This document shows, piece after piece, positions 48,857-56,404 of a stretch of 64,000 bases of DNA. Below the pieces are notes generated by a model. It saw nothing but the letters and a program-made list of their open reading frames with translations. It was not told where the DNA came from and did no database searches. The position numbers and the translations under genes were made by a program. The stretch is from Roseateles sp. GTDB lineage: Bacteria > Pseudomonadota > Gammaproteobacteria > Burkholderiales > Burkholderiaceae_C. The stretch covers positions 1-64,000 of the forward strand of contig NZ_JAFAGT010000096.1 in the NCBI RefSeq assembly GCF_019237615.1, in the 5' to 3' direction. Numbering within the stretch: the first letter of the stretch is position 1; the number at the start of each line of letters is the position of its first letter.

Positions 48857-50773
48857 TCAGGCGTGCGTGACCAGCGCGCGCTCGACGAAGCGGCGCGGCA
48901 CCGTGGTCTTGGGCACGCGCACCGGGAACCAGGCGCGGATGTCCTGCTCGATGCCTATGCCGTGCATGAAGTTGTAGAGACCCTTCTTGAGCCCCTGGCC
49001 CAGGCCGTCGTGGTCGGTGGGCGTGGGGTCGATGAAGGCGATGTCGTTCTTCGCGAAGCGGCCGTCGGCCGGCAGCGGCTGCAGCGTGACGCCGTAGTCC
49101 GCCGGGTTCTGGCCCACCGGCGAATGCACCGTGCAGGCGAAGCGGTGGAAGAAGCCGCTGTGGATGCAGCCCTGCTCGAACAGCTGGCGCACGTACTCCA
49201 GCGCGTCGACGGTGTCCTGCGTCGTCTGCGTCGGGAAGCCGTACATCAGGTAGGCATGCACCAGCACGCCGGCATCGGCGAAGGCCTTGGTCACGCGCGC
49301 CACCTGCTCGACGCTGACGCCCTTCTTCATCAGCTGCAGCAGCCGGTCCGACGCCACCTCCAGCCCGCCCGAGATCGCGATGCAGCCGCTGTCGGCCAGC
49401 AGCTGGCACAGCTCGGGCGTGAAGGTCTTCTCAAAGCGGATGTTGCCCCACCAGCTGATGGCCACGCCGCGGCGGATCAGTTCCTCGGCCAGCGCCTTCA
49501 GCGCCTTGGGCGGCGCGGCCTCGTCGACGAAGTGGAAGCCCGTCTGGCCGGTCTCCTTGATGATGGCCTCGATCCGGTCCACCAGCACCTCGGCGGAAGC
49601 CGCCTCGTAGCGCGAGATGTAGTCCAGGCTGACGTCGCAGAAGCTGCACTTCTTCCAGTAGCAGCCATGGGCCACGGTCAGCTTGTTCCAGCGCCCGTCG
49701 CTCCACAGCCGGTTCATGGGGTTGAGCATGTCCAGCAGCGACAGGTAGCGGTCCAGCGGCAGGCCCTCCCAGGTCGGCGTGCCGACCTCGTCAAAGGGCA
49801 CGTCGGGCTCGACGAAGTTGGTGTACTTCACGTCGGTGCCGTCGCGCCAGAAGGTGCGCACCAGGCGGGTCCTGGAGCGCTTGCCGGCGATGTGTTCCAG
49901 CAGCGCCAGCAGCGGCCGCTCGCCGGCGTCCAGCGTCACGTAGTCGACGAAGTCGAACAGCCGCGGCTCGGCCAGCTCGCGCAGCTCGGTGTTCACATAG
50001 CCGCCGCCCAGCACGCAGACGATGTCCGGCCGCGCGGCCTTGATCGCCTGCGCGATGCGCAGTGCCGCATAGACCGAGCCGGGGAAGGGCACGGACAGCA
50101 GCACGACGTCGGGGTTGTGCTGCGCCAGCGCGTCCAGCGTGAGGCGCTGCAGCGTCGCGTCGACGAGGTTGGGCGGTGCGGCGAGTGCCTTGGCCAGTGG
50201 GTCGAAATAGGCCTGGGCCGCGGCCAGGGATTCGGCATAGCGGACGAACTCGAAGCGTGCGTCCACCGCGTCGCGCAGCACGTCGGCGAGGTCGTTGAGG
50301 AACAGCGTGGCGAGGTGGCGGGCACGGTCCTGCAGGCCCAGCGCGCCAAAGGCCCAGGCGAGCGGGTCCTCACCCTCCTCGCCGATGTAGTGATCCAGCG
50401 ACGCGAAGCGCGCGCCTTCGGGCAGGAAGCTGCGGGTGTTGATGCGATGTGCCAGCGTCGGGTCGCGACCCTGCAGGAAGGCGATGACACGCGGCGCCGC
50501 GGCGGCTATCGCTGCGAATTCCGCGTTGAACCAGGCGGTCTGCGACGTGCGCTGGGCCTCGGGCAGGGTCTGGACGGCTTCGTGGATCTGCGCCAGGCCG
50601 GCAGGCGAGAACAGCTCCAGCACCAGCGTCAGCGCCAGGTCCACCTGATGCGCGTCAATGCCGCGGGAACGCAGGAAGCCGGTCAGGTAGGCGGTGGACG
50701 GGTAGGGCGTGTTCAGCTGCGTCATCGGGGGGATGACGGAGAGCACGCGGGGATGCGGGGCTGGGGACTGCAT
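48857..50773 (-). CDS. B12-binding-domain radical SAM protein
   Basis: A 638-residue protein. N-terminal half: a cobalamin-binding-like domain with VVLLSVPFPGSVYAALRIAQ, VCVLGGGYVNTELREL. Radical SAM core from about 345: the [4Fe-4S] motif is in HGCYWKKCSFCDVSLDYIS (Cys-x4-Cys-x2-Cys), then GFHFVDEAAPPKALKAL and SGCIAISGGLEVASDRLL and VHAYLMYGFPTQTTQDT. It lacks a recognised C-terminal specificity domain. Members perform methylation or rearrangement of unactivated carbons. The ATG at 50773 starts the conserved PRVLSVIPPMTQLNTPYPS region. It is convergent with the sensor kinase gene, six bases apart. Substrate unknown. Confidence 0.88.
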   Translation of the reverse strand: MQSPAPHPRVLSVIPPMTQLNTPYPSTAYLTGFLRSRGIDAHQVDLALTLVLELFSPAGLAQIHEAVQTLPEAQRTSQTAWFNAEFAAIAAAAPRVIAFLQGRDPTLAHRINTRSFLPEGARFASLDHYIGEEGEDPLAWAFGALGLQDRARHLATLFLNDLADVLRDAVDARFEFVRYAESLAAAQAYFDPLAKALAAPPNLVDATLQRLTLDALAQHNPDVVLLSVPFPGSVYAALRIAQAIKAARPDIVCVLGGGYVNTELRELAEPRLFDFVDYVTLDAGERPLLALLEHIAGKRSRTRLVRTFWRDGTDVKYTNFVEPDVPFDEVGTPTWEGLPLDRYLSLLDMLNPMNRLWSDGRWNKLTVAHGCYWKKCSFCDVSLDYISRYEAASAEVLVDRIEAIIKETGQTGFHFVDEAAPPKALKALAEELIRRGVAISWWGNIRFEKTFTPELCQLLADSGCIAISGGLEVASDRLLQLMKKGVSVEQVARVTKAFADAGVLVHAYLMYGFPTQTTQDTVDALEYVRQLFEQGCIHSGFFHRFACTVHSPVGQNPADYGVTLQPLPADGRFAKNDIAFIDPTPTDHDGLGQGLKKGLYNFMHGIGIEQDIRAWFPVRVPKTTVPRRFVERALVTHA

Positions 50774-51033
50774 TGCCGCGATTGTCGGCGGAGCCGGCGA
50801 GCACGGGTTCGCCGGCCTGCCTCCAGTCAGGGCAGGGCTGCTACCGTCGTGAGTCAGAAGTCCGCAGGCCAAACCGCTCGATGCTGGCGAGGTAAGGGGC
50901 GTCGCCAATGATGGCCCCCTACTCGATTCTGGGCTCGCCTCGTCTCTTGACGGGTAAACCAGCTGGCCCTCCGCAAGAGGGGTGGCGCCGCCGAAAGAGC
51001 CTTGGCCAGCCAAGCCCTCGAGCTCCAGACGAT

Positions 51034-51348
51034 TTAACTCAAGGTCTGCAACACGCTGCGTCGCAAGGACTTCGGCGCGCGATGGAACGCCAGAATCATT
51101 GACGCCAGCTCATCGCTGTCGCAATAGAGGAAGGCCACCGGTACTTGCAGAACACGGGCGAGGCGGACTGCCATCTGATAGTCCGGCGCGTGAACACCGA
51201 GCTCGTAGCGGTTGATCCGCGTCGACGCCACGAACTCATCGAGCCCAGCTTCAATTCCGAGCTGCTTCTGGCTCATTCCCAGGGCCAGACGCGCCTCTTT
51301 CAAGCGCTTTCGCCAGACGTCTGAGATGTCGTTCGAAGCCTCCGTCAT
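51034..51348 (-). CDS. XRE-family repressor (XRE1)
   Basis: A 104-residue regulator with a helix-turn-helix of XRE type: LKEARLALGMSQKQLGIEAG then RINRYELGVHAPDYQMAVRLARVL (about 15-75). The C-terminal part (VPVAFLYCDSDELASMILAFHR) is a short helical extension common in stand-alone XRE repressors. Two identical-pattern dyads, CTACGA-N3-TCGTAG, lie directly upstream, so it very likely represses itself and perhaps the divergent gene. Base composition is lower in GC than in neighbouring core genes, supporting accessory origin. Preceding it (50774-51033) are 260 bases with no gene that I can support. Confidence 0.85.
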   Translation of the reverse strand: MTEASNDISDVWRKRLKEARLALGMSQKQLGIEAGLDEFVASTRINRYELGVHAPDYQMAVRLARVLQVPVAFLYCDSDELASMILAFHRAPKSLRRSVLQTLS

Positions 51349-51352
51349 ATTG

Positions 51353-51367
51353 CTACGAGAGTCGTAG
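51353..51367. promoter_or_regulatory. XRE1 operator O1
   Basis: CTACGA-GAG-TCGTAG, a perfect 6+3+6 dyad ending its left arm five bases upstream of the XRE1 start codon. It is repeated at 51387-51401 with another central triplet. Confidence 0.75.
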
Positions 51368-51386
51368 CTTTTGTAGAATTCATCTA

Positions 51387-51401
51387 CTACGACTTTCGTA
51401 G
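51387..51401. promoter_or_regulatory. XRE1 operator O2
   Basis: CTACGA-CTT-TCGTAG, same arms as O1, centre-to-centre distance 34 bases (about three helical turns), with an AT-rich segment between them that probably holds the promoter. Confidence 0.75.
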
Positions 51402-51477
51402 TCTTGGTGCGTCAAGCTGGCCAGCCTGGAGAAGGTCGGCGCGGAGCGCAGCCAGGAAGCCCACTCAGGAGCGACCT

Positions 51478-51806
51478 ATGACCTACCGCATCCGTGACAC
51501 TGCAGCTTGGCTCGCCTCATCGCTCTGCATCCGCTACCTTGTTGCTCATCCCGGTGCGCTGAGCATCCCCATGGTGGGCCCCCGGCTTCCGGCGTGGACA
51601 AATGGCACTGGGCCATCGGGTTTCACGCAGAAGGCGAAATCGAGATGCTCGGCGCATGGCGCGATGAAGGCACGGGAACTCCGCAGCGCATCGCGTCGGA
51701 CCTCCAAGAGCGCGGTCTTAAGCGCATATGGGCCGTCGCTGCGGAGAGCGAGCTGTCGATGCAGACGCCCCAATGCAGGCGTTCAGCAGTCAGTTCGGCG
51801 GTTTGA
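51478..51806 (+). pseudogene. Broken copy of Mutator-transposase-like gene
   Basis: The start (MTYRIRDTAAWLASSLCIRY) is similar to that of the intact gene at 52154. A single missing base near 51575, where the intact copy reads GTGGGCGCCG and this one GTGGGCCCCC, shifts the frame. The homology continues in another frame as HWAIGFHAEGEIEMLGAWRD up to about 51760, where it stops abruptly; the last 17 bases overlap the end of XRE2. The nucleotide match to the other copy is high (my estimate about 85 percent), so the duplication is fairly recent. A good CAGGAG site precedes the ATG. Confidence 0.8.
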
Positions 51807-52044
51807 GCAGACACCAGGGCTGGGTATCCAACGCCATGGCCAACCGCTGGATGTTTCCGAGCGAGACGTTCCAGCGCGAGCGCTCGACAGCCGAGACGTA
51901 CGTGCGATCCAGCTCGCACTCCATGGCCAGCTCTTCTTGAGACCAGCCCTTCTGAACGCGAAGCAGCCGCACGTTGTACGCAAGCACGCCACGCACGTCG
52001 TCTGCGGACGGCAACTCATCTGGCGGCTTGGTCACTGCGGGCAT
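51790..52044 (-). CDS. XRE-family regulator (XRE2)
   Basis: An 84-residue protein that is almost entirely a helix-turn-helix domain: LAYNVRLLRVQKGWSQEELAMECELDRTYVSAVERSRWNVS, typical of the short Cro/C1 or restriction-controller type. It differs from XRE1 in sequence and class. The ATG at 52044 is preferred over an upstream extension of 32 residues without domain. It is divergent from the intact Mutator-like gene (109 bases apart), the same arrangement as XRE1 with the broken copy, so each copy once had its own adjacent XRE gene. No perfect operator dyad is seen upstream. Confidence 0.83.
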   Translation of the reverse strand: MPAVTKPPDELPSADDVRGVLAYNVRLLRVQKGWSQEELAMECELDRTYVSAVERSRWNVSLGNIQRLAMALDTQPWCLLKPPN

Positions 52045-52153
52045 GCCGTTAGCCTGACGATGTGATGGATTTGCATCTACGGAGTTTGCTTCACATATCA
52101 ACCTGTCGACCGCGCGCCTTCCATGCCTGTGGTCACGCAACGGGGAGTGTTCG

Positions 52154-52750
52154 ATGGCTCACCGCATTTGGGACAGTGCAACATGGCTCGCAGCGCCGCT
52201 CTGCATCCGGTACCTTGTTGCTCATTTCGGCGCACTGGACGTCCCCACGGTGGGCGCCGCGGCTTCCGGCTCGGACCGATGGCACTGGGCCATCGGGTTT
52301 CACGCAGAAGGCGAATTCGAGTTGCTCGGCGCTTGGCGCGATGAAGGCACGGGAACTCCGCAGCGCATCGCATCGGACCTCCAGGAGCGTGGCATTGAGC
52401 GCCTGCGGGCCGTCGCTGCGGAGGGCGCATTGACCGCCCACATGGCGGGCGTCCGTCCGTTGGTCTGTCGTCGAACCCTGTCCGAGCTGGAGGCCTGCGG
52501 CGTGTTCGGTGGTCGGACGCGACGCGTCATCCGGTGGACGGGCCAGGCCTCCCAGGCCGCGAACAAGCGCCTGGCGGCACTGATCAAACGCCATGGCCCG
52601 GTCGCCGACGCCGCCGAGGGCACCGAGGTCGTCGCAACGAGCCTGCAGCGCGTGCAGCTGGAGCTGTTCGACGGCTGGAGGCGCCGCGGCGGCCGCACGC
52701 CTTACGGCGCTCAAGCCACGTCCGAGTTCCTTTCGGCGGCCGCGGCCTGA
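52154..52750 (+). CDS. Mutator/IS256-transposase-like protein, shortened and probably inactive
   Basis: A 198-residue protein. The segment GALDVPTVGAAASGSDRWHW...IGFHAEGEFELLGAW resembles the first catalytic Asp region of IS256/Mutator transposases, and RVIRWTGQASQAANKRLAALIKRHG resembles their C-terminal TTN-E-N region. In my by-eye alignment the second Asp and the Glu are replaced (AVAAEG, QAANK), and about 200 residues of a normal 400-residue transposase are missing. No terminal inverted repeats are seen. The gene therefore looks like a domesticated or decaying derivative, not an active insertion sequence. It sits six bases before an ECF sigma gene, implying a shared transcript. Confidence 0.6.
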   Translation: MAHRIWDSATWLAAPLCIRYLVAHFGALDVPTVGAAASGSDRWHWAIGFHAEGEFELLGAWRDEGTGTPQRIASDLQERGIERLRAVAAEGALTAHMAGVRPLVCRRTLSELEACGVFGGRTRRVIRWTGQASQAANKRLAALIKRHGPVADAAEGTEVVATSLQRVQLELFDGWRRRGGRTPYGAQATSEFLSAAAA

Positions 52751-52756
52751 ACCGCC

Positions 52757-53254
52757 ATGGATGCGCGGCTCTTGAGGAACTGGCAGGAGACGATGGCTCG
52801 CGTATGCGGCGCGCTGAGAAGGCGTGGCCGAACCGAACATGAAGCCGAGGACCTGGTGCAGGAGGCGTGGCTGCGGCTCGCCCGTTACGAGAACGACCGG
52901 CAGCGTCAGGTCGACCAGCCGGAAGCTTTCGTCATGCAAGCGGCGATGAACCTCGGCATCGATGCCTATCGCATGAAGGTGACCCGCGGCGAAGAGGTGC
53001 TGGTCGAGAACGTGGTGATCGTGGATACCGCGCCTTCGGTCGAGGCCGTGGTGCTGGCCAAAGAGCGCATGGCCCGATTGAGCCTGGGCCTGAACCGTCT
53101 GAACCCAAGGACCCGAGCCATCTTCCTCGCCCACCGGCTCGACGGCATGACCTATGCTGAGATCGCAGAGGCTCATGGGGTGACCATCTCGACGGTCTGC
53201 CAGCTCGTCGCCAAGGCAACGCTGCGGCTGACGACGTGGATGGAGGGTTGGTAG
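52757..53254 (+). CDS. FecI-like ECF sigma factor
   Basis: A 165-residue sigma factor. Region 2: HEAEDLVQEAWLRLARYEN and AFVMQAAMNLGIDAYRMK; region 4: LGLNRLNPRTRAIFLAHRLDGMTYAEIAEAHGVTISTVCQLVAKAT, a complete helix-turn-helix. This is the FecI subgroup, normally held by a FecR partner and triggered by a TonB-dependent receptor. FecR lies 44 bases downstream. The stop is TAG, the ATG at 52757 follows the Mutator-like gene by six bases. No TonB receptor gene is adjacent. Confidence 0.9.
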   Translation: MDARLLRNWQETMARVCGALRRRGRTEHEAEDLVQEAWLRLARYENDRQRQVDQPEAFVMQAAMNLGIDAYRMKVTRGEEVLVENVVIVDTAPSVEAVVLAKERMARLSLGLNRLNPRTRAIFLAHRLDGMTYAEIAEAHGVTISTVCQLVAKATLRLTTWMEGW

Positions 53255-53298
53255 GGGTGCATCCAGAGCGAGCCTCCGGGTCTGAGGAGGTGGCGCGA

Positions 53299-54303
53299 AT
53301 GCCGGAAGTGACGCGGAAAGTCGCAGCGGAGGCGGCAGTATGGATCGCCAGGCTGCACGGTCCAGACCGCACGCGTGCGATGGAGCTGGAATGCCTGGCC
53401 TGGCAAGCGCTGTCGGCCGAGCACCGCCTGGCATTCGAGCGCTGCAGCGACACCTGGCAGGACGTCGCGGGACTGAAGCTGAGCACCTACGCGGCAGCGC
53501 AAGCGCGGCCCTCGGTGAACGAGAAACAGAACTCGAAGCCAGTTTCGCGGCGCATGCTCGTTGGCGCGGCGATGGGCTGCGCTGCCGCAGCCGCCCTCCC
53601 CCTGTGGCGCAACGACGGCCGCTACGACACGGGGATAGGCGAACAGCGCCTGGTCATCCTGGCGGACGGCACGCGGATGACGCTCAATACGTCGACTCAG
53701 GTCAGTGTCGACCTGACACCGGCAAGGCGCTCCGTGGAGGTCCGCCGTGGCGAAGCACTGTTCGAGGTCGCCAAGGACACCAAGCGGCCTTTTGTCGTGC
53801 GAACTGCCGACGCCAGCGTCACTGCCACTGGAACTGCCTTCGTCGTCCGGGCCGTGCCGAAGGCGCAACCAGGTGTCGATGCATTCGGCGTGACGCTGAT
53901 CGAAGGTCAGGTTGTCGTGCAGCGATCGTCTGGCGGCGACGCGACGGCGCCAGGCGAGTCCGTCGTGATGGCGCCCGGCGAACGCCTTCGGCTGCAGGTC
54001 CAGGACTCGCGGCCAGAGGCTCCCGTGCGTATGCGTCTTGATCGTCCGCGTGTCGACCAGCTTGTGGCCTGGCAACGCGGGGAAGCCGTCTTCGACGCCA
54101 CCGAACTCGGCAACGCCGTCGCCGATCTCAATCGATACAGCAGGGTGCAGATCGTCCTGGCTGGCCAAGGGCTCGGTGAGCTTCGGATCAGCGGCGTCTA
54201 TCGGACGGGCGACAGCATCGGCTTCGCCGACGCCGTTGCCAAGCTCTATGGCTTGGCCGTCAGCCGGCGCGGTGACGAGATACGGCTTTCGAAGCCGCCC
54301 TGA
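53299..54303 (+). CDS. FecR-family anti-sigma/sigma regulator
   Basis: A 334-residue protein. N-terminal cytoplasmic DUF4880-type region (about 1-80: AAEAAVWIARLHG, AFERCSDTWQDV), one membrane helix (about 95-112, MLVGAAMGCAAAAALPLW), then the periplasmic FecR domain (LADGTRMTLNTSTQVSVDL, VEVRRGEALFEVAKDTKRPFVVRT, VTATGTAFVVR) and a C-terminal STN/DUF4974-like part with FDATELGNAVADLNRYSR and RISGVYRTGD. A perfect GAGGAGG site is eight bases before the ATG at 53299, which decides the start over GTG codons at 53236 and 53257. It transmits a periplasmic signal to the sigma factor. The usual receptor is missing. Confidence 0.9.
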   Translation: MPEVTRKVAAEAAVWIARLHGPDRTRAMELECLAWQALSAEHRLAFERCSDTWQDVAGLKLSTYAAAQARPSVNEKQNSKPVSRRMLVGAAMGCAAAAALPLWRNDGRYDTGIGEQRLVILADGTRMTLNTSTQVSVDLTPARRSVEVRRGEALFEVAKDTKRPFVVRTADASVTATGTAFVVRAVPKAQPGVDAFGVTLIEGQVVVQRSSGGDATAPGESVVMAPGERLRLQVQDSRPEAPVRMRLDRPRVDQLVAWQRGEAVFDATELGNAVADLNRYSRVQIVLAGQGLGELRISGVYRTGDSIGFADAVAKLYGLAVSRRGDEIRLSKPP

Positions 54304-54694
54304 CCTATCGCCAGTGGAAGTTGCTACCGCCAGCAAACCGATGCGCCACTGATTGGGACGACCTGGCAATCCACCAGGCATCTGGGATGGATCGGGACGG
54401 CAACGCGGTCGTGGGCTCGCTCTTTCTCACGCGCATGGGGCGCGCAGTATTGCGTACATGCGCGGAAGGCACTTCCCACCGTCCGGAGACCAGCTGGATC
54501 CGCTGGTCTTGCGACTGTGCACCCGTGCCTGGAGGCGCTGTCTCGAATCCCGGAAGGTTACGCTCAACCCTGAGCGTGATGTGGTCGCCGAGGCCGCGCT
54601 GCGGTGCAAAGATACTCAGCCACAGGTTGCATGACCGAGGCGACAACTACCTTGAGGGGCGCACCGGTGGCGCAGCGGCTGGTGCCCGCGTTCC
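54304..54694. other. 391-base gap without a supported gene
   Basis: This stretch follows fecR where a TonB-dependent receptor gene would be expected. The open frames here (93 residues on +, 113 residues on -) have no recognisable domain. GC is lower than in the following GMC gene. It may be a remnant of a deleted receptor or of the accessory region's right boundary; nothing in it can be assigned. Confidence 0.5.
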
Positions 54695-56356
54695 TCAGCC
54701 GCCCAGCCACCCCGCCAACTTCTCCGCAATCATCAAGGTCGGCGAATTCGTGTTCCCGCTCGTGATCGTCGGCATCACGCTGGCGTCCGCCACGCGCAGC
54801 CCCGTCACGCCGCGCACGCGCAGTCGCGAGTCGACGACGGCGTCCGCGTCGTCCGCGCGGCCCATCTTGCAGGTGCCCACCGGGTGGAAGATCGTCGTCG
54901 CGATATCGCCAGCCAGGCGGGCCAGCTCCTCGTCGGTCTGGAACTGCGGCCCCGGCCTGTATTCCTCGGGCTTGAAAGCGGCCAGCGCCGGCTGGGCCAC
55001 GATGTTGCGGGTGATGCGCAGGCTTTGCGCAGCGACCCGGCGGTCCTCGTCGGTGGAGAGGTAGTTGGGCCGGATGGCCGGCGCCACGGTGGCGTCCGGC
55101 GAGGTGGCATGCACCGTGCCGCGGCTGCTCGGATTCAGGTTGCACACGCTCGCCGTGAAGGCGTTGAAGCCATGCAGCGGCTCGCCGAAGGCGTCCAGCG
55201 ACAGCGGCTGGACGTGGTACTCCAGGTCCGGCCAGGCCTTGTCCGGGCTGCTGCGCGTGAAGGCGCCCAGCTGCGACGGCGCCATGCTCATCGGGCCGCT
55301 GCGGCGCAGCGCGTACTCCAGGCCGATCATGGCCTTGCCCAGCAGTGAGGCCGAGCGCGTGTTCAGCGTCTGGGCGCCCTGCACCTTGTAGACGGCGCGG
55401 ATCTGCAGATGGTCCTGCAGGTTCATGCCGACACCCCGCAGCTCCTGCTCGACGGTGATCCCCAGGCCCTGCAGCAGCGCGCCCGGGCCCAGACCCGAGA
55501 GCTGCAGGATCTGCGGCGATCCGATGGCGCCGGCCGCGAGGATGACCTCGCCGCCGACGTTGAGCCAGGGCTGCTCGACGCCATGTGGCGTCAACACCTC
55601 GACGCCGCCGCAGCGCAGGCCCGTGTCGTCGCGCAGCAGGCGCAGCCTGCGCACCTGCGCGCCGGTCCACAGCTCGAAGTTGGGCCGGCCCAGCGCGGTC
55701 GGACGCAGGAAGGCCTTGGCCGCGTTCCAGCGCAGGCCTTTCTTCTGGTTGACCTCGAAGTAGCCGACGCCCTCGTTGTTGCCGGCGTTGAAGTCGCTCG
55801 TGGCCGGGATGCCGGCCTGCTCGGCGGCCGCCGCGAAGGCGTCGAGGATGGGCCAGCGCAGCCGCTGCTGCTCCACGCGCCACTCGCCGGTCTTGCCGGG
55901 CATGGGGCCGTGCAGGGCGGCGAAGCCGTCGGGCGCGGTCTTGGGATTGTCGAGACGCCAGTGGTTCTCGTGGCGGCGGAAGGCGCGCAGCACGCGCTCC
56001 CAGCGCCAGGTGTCGTCGCCGGTGAGGTCGGCCCAGTGCTCGTAGTCGCGGCTCTGGCCGCGCATGTAGATCATGCCGTTGATGCTGGAGCTGCCGCCCA
56101 GCACCTTGCCGCGCGGGTAGCGCAGGCTGCGGCCGTTCAGCCCCGGTTCGGCCTCGGTGCTGAAGCACCAGTCGGTGCGCGGGTTGCCGATGCAGTAGAG
56201 GTAGCCGACGGGGATGTGGATCCAGTGGTAGTCGTCCTTGCCACCGGCCTCGATGAGCAGCACGCGCTTGCCGCGCAGCGCACTGAGGCGGTTCGCCAGC
56301 AGGCAGCCGGCGGTGCCGGCGCCCACGATGATGTAGTCGAAGCCTTGTTGGGACAT
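54695..56356 (-). CDS. GMC-family FAD-dependent oxidoreductase (choline dehydrogenase-like)
   Basis: A 553-residue flavoprotein. ADP-binding motif: DYIIVGAGTAGCLLANRLS (7-25) and LLIEAGG. GMC signature 1: YPRGKVLGGSSSINGMIYMRG; signature 2: AAGAIGSPQILQLSGLG. The C-terminal catalytic region has TTIFHPVGTCKMG with the active-site His, and SGNTNSPTLMIAEKLA. It oxidises alcohols; choline, aromatic or polyethylene-glycol-type alcohols are possible. ATG at 56356. It is probably monocistronic, on the same strand as creD 48 bases away but reading later in the same direction. Confidence 0.92.
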   Translation of the reverse strand: MSQQGFDYIIVGAGTAGCLLANRLSALRGKRVLLIEAGGKDDYHWIHIPVGYLYCIGNPRTDWCFSTEAEPGLNGRSLRYPRGKVLGGSSSINGMIYMRGQSRDYEHWADLTGDDTWRWERVLRAFRRHENHWRLDNPKTAPDGFAALHGPMPGKTGEWRVEQQRLRWPILDAFAAAAEQAGIPATSDFNAGNNEGVGYFEVNQKKGLRWNAAKAFLRPTALGRPNFELWTGAQVRRLRLLRDDTGLRCGGVEVLTPHGVEQPWLNVGGEVILAAGAIGSPQILQLSGLGPGALLQGLGITVEQELRGVGMNLQDHLQIRAVYKVQGAQTLNTRSASLLGKAMIGLEYALRRSGPMSMAPSQLGAFTRSSPDKAWPDLEYHVQPLSLDAFGEPLHGFNAFTASVCNLNPSSRGTVHATSPDATVAPAIRPNYLSTDEDRRVAAQSLRITRNIVAQPALAAFKPEEYRPGPQFQTDEELARLAGDIATTIFHPVGTCKMGRADDADAVVDSRLRVRGVTGLRVADASVMPTITSGNTNSPTLMIAEKLAGWLGG

Positions 56357-56404
56357 GTGGAGCGCTAACGGGGCATGCCAGGGGGATTCAGCCCCTAGCG
56401 TAAT

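Noticed and set aside
48863..50911. 682-residue open frame on the plus strand
   Set aside because: Antisense to the radical SAM gene, whose Cys motif and B12 domain are convincing.
51478..52750. Active insertion sequence
   Set aside because: No terminal inverted repeats or target duplication seen, proteins are half the usual size and catalytic residues are missing.
52757..54303. Complete FecIR iron-siderophore uptake system
   Set aside because: No TonB-dependent receptor or other uptake gene follows.
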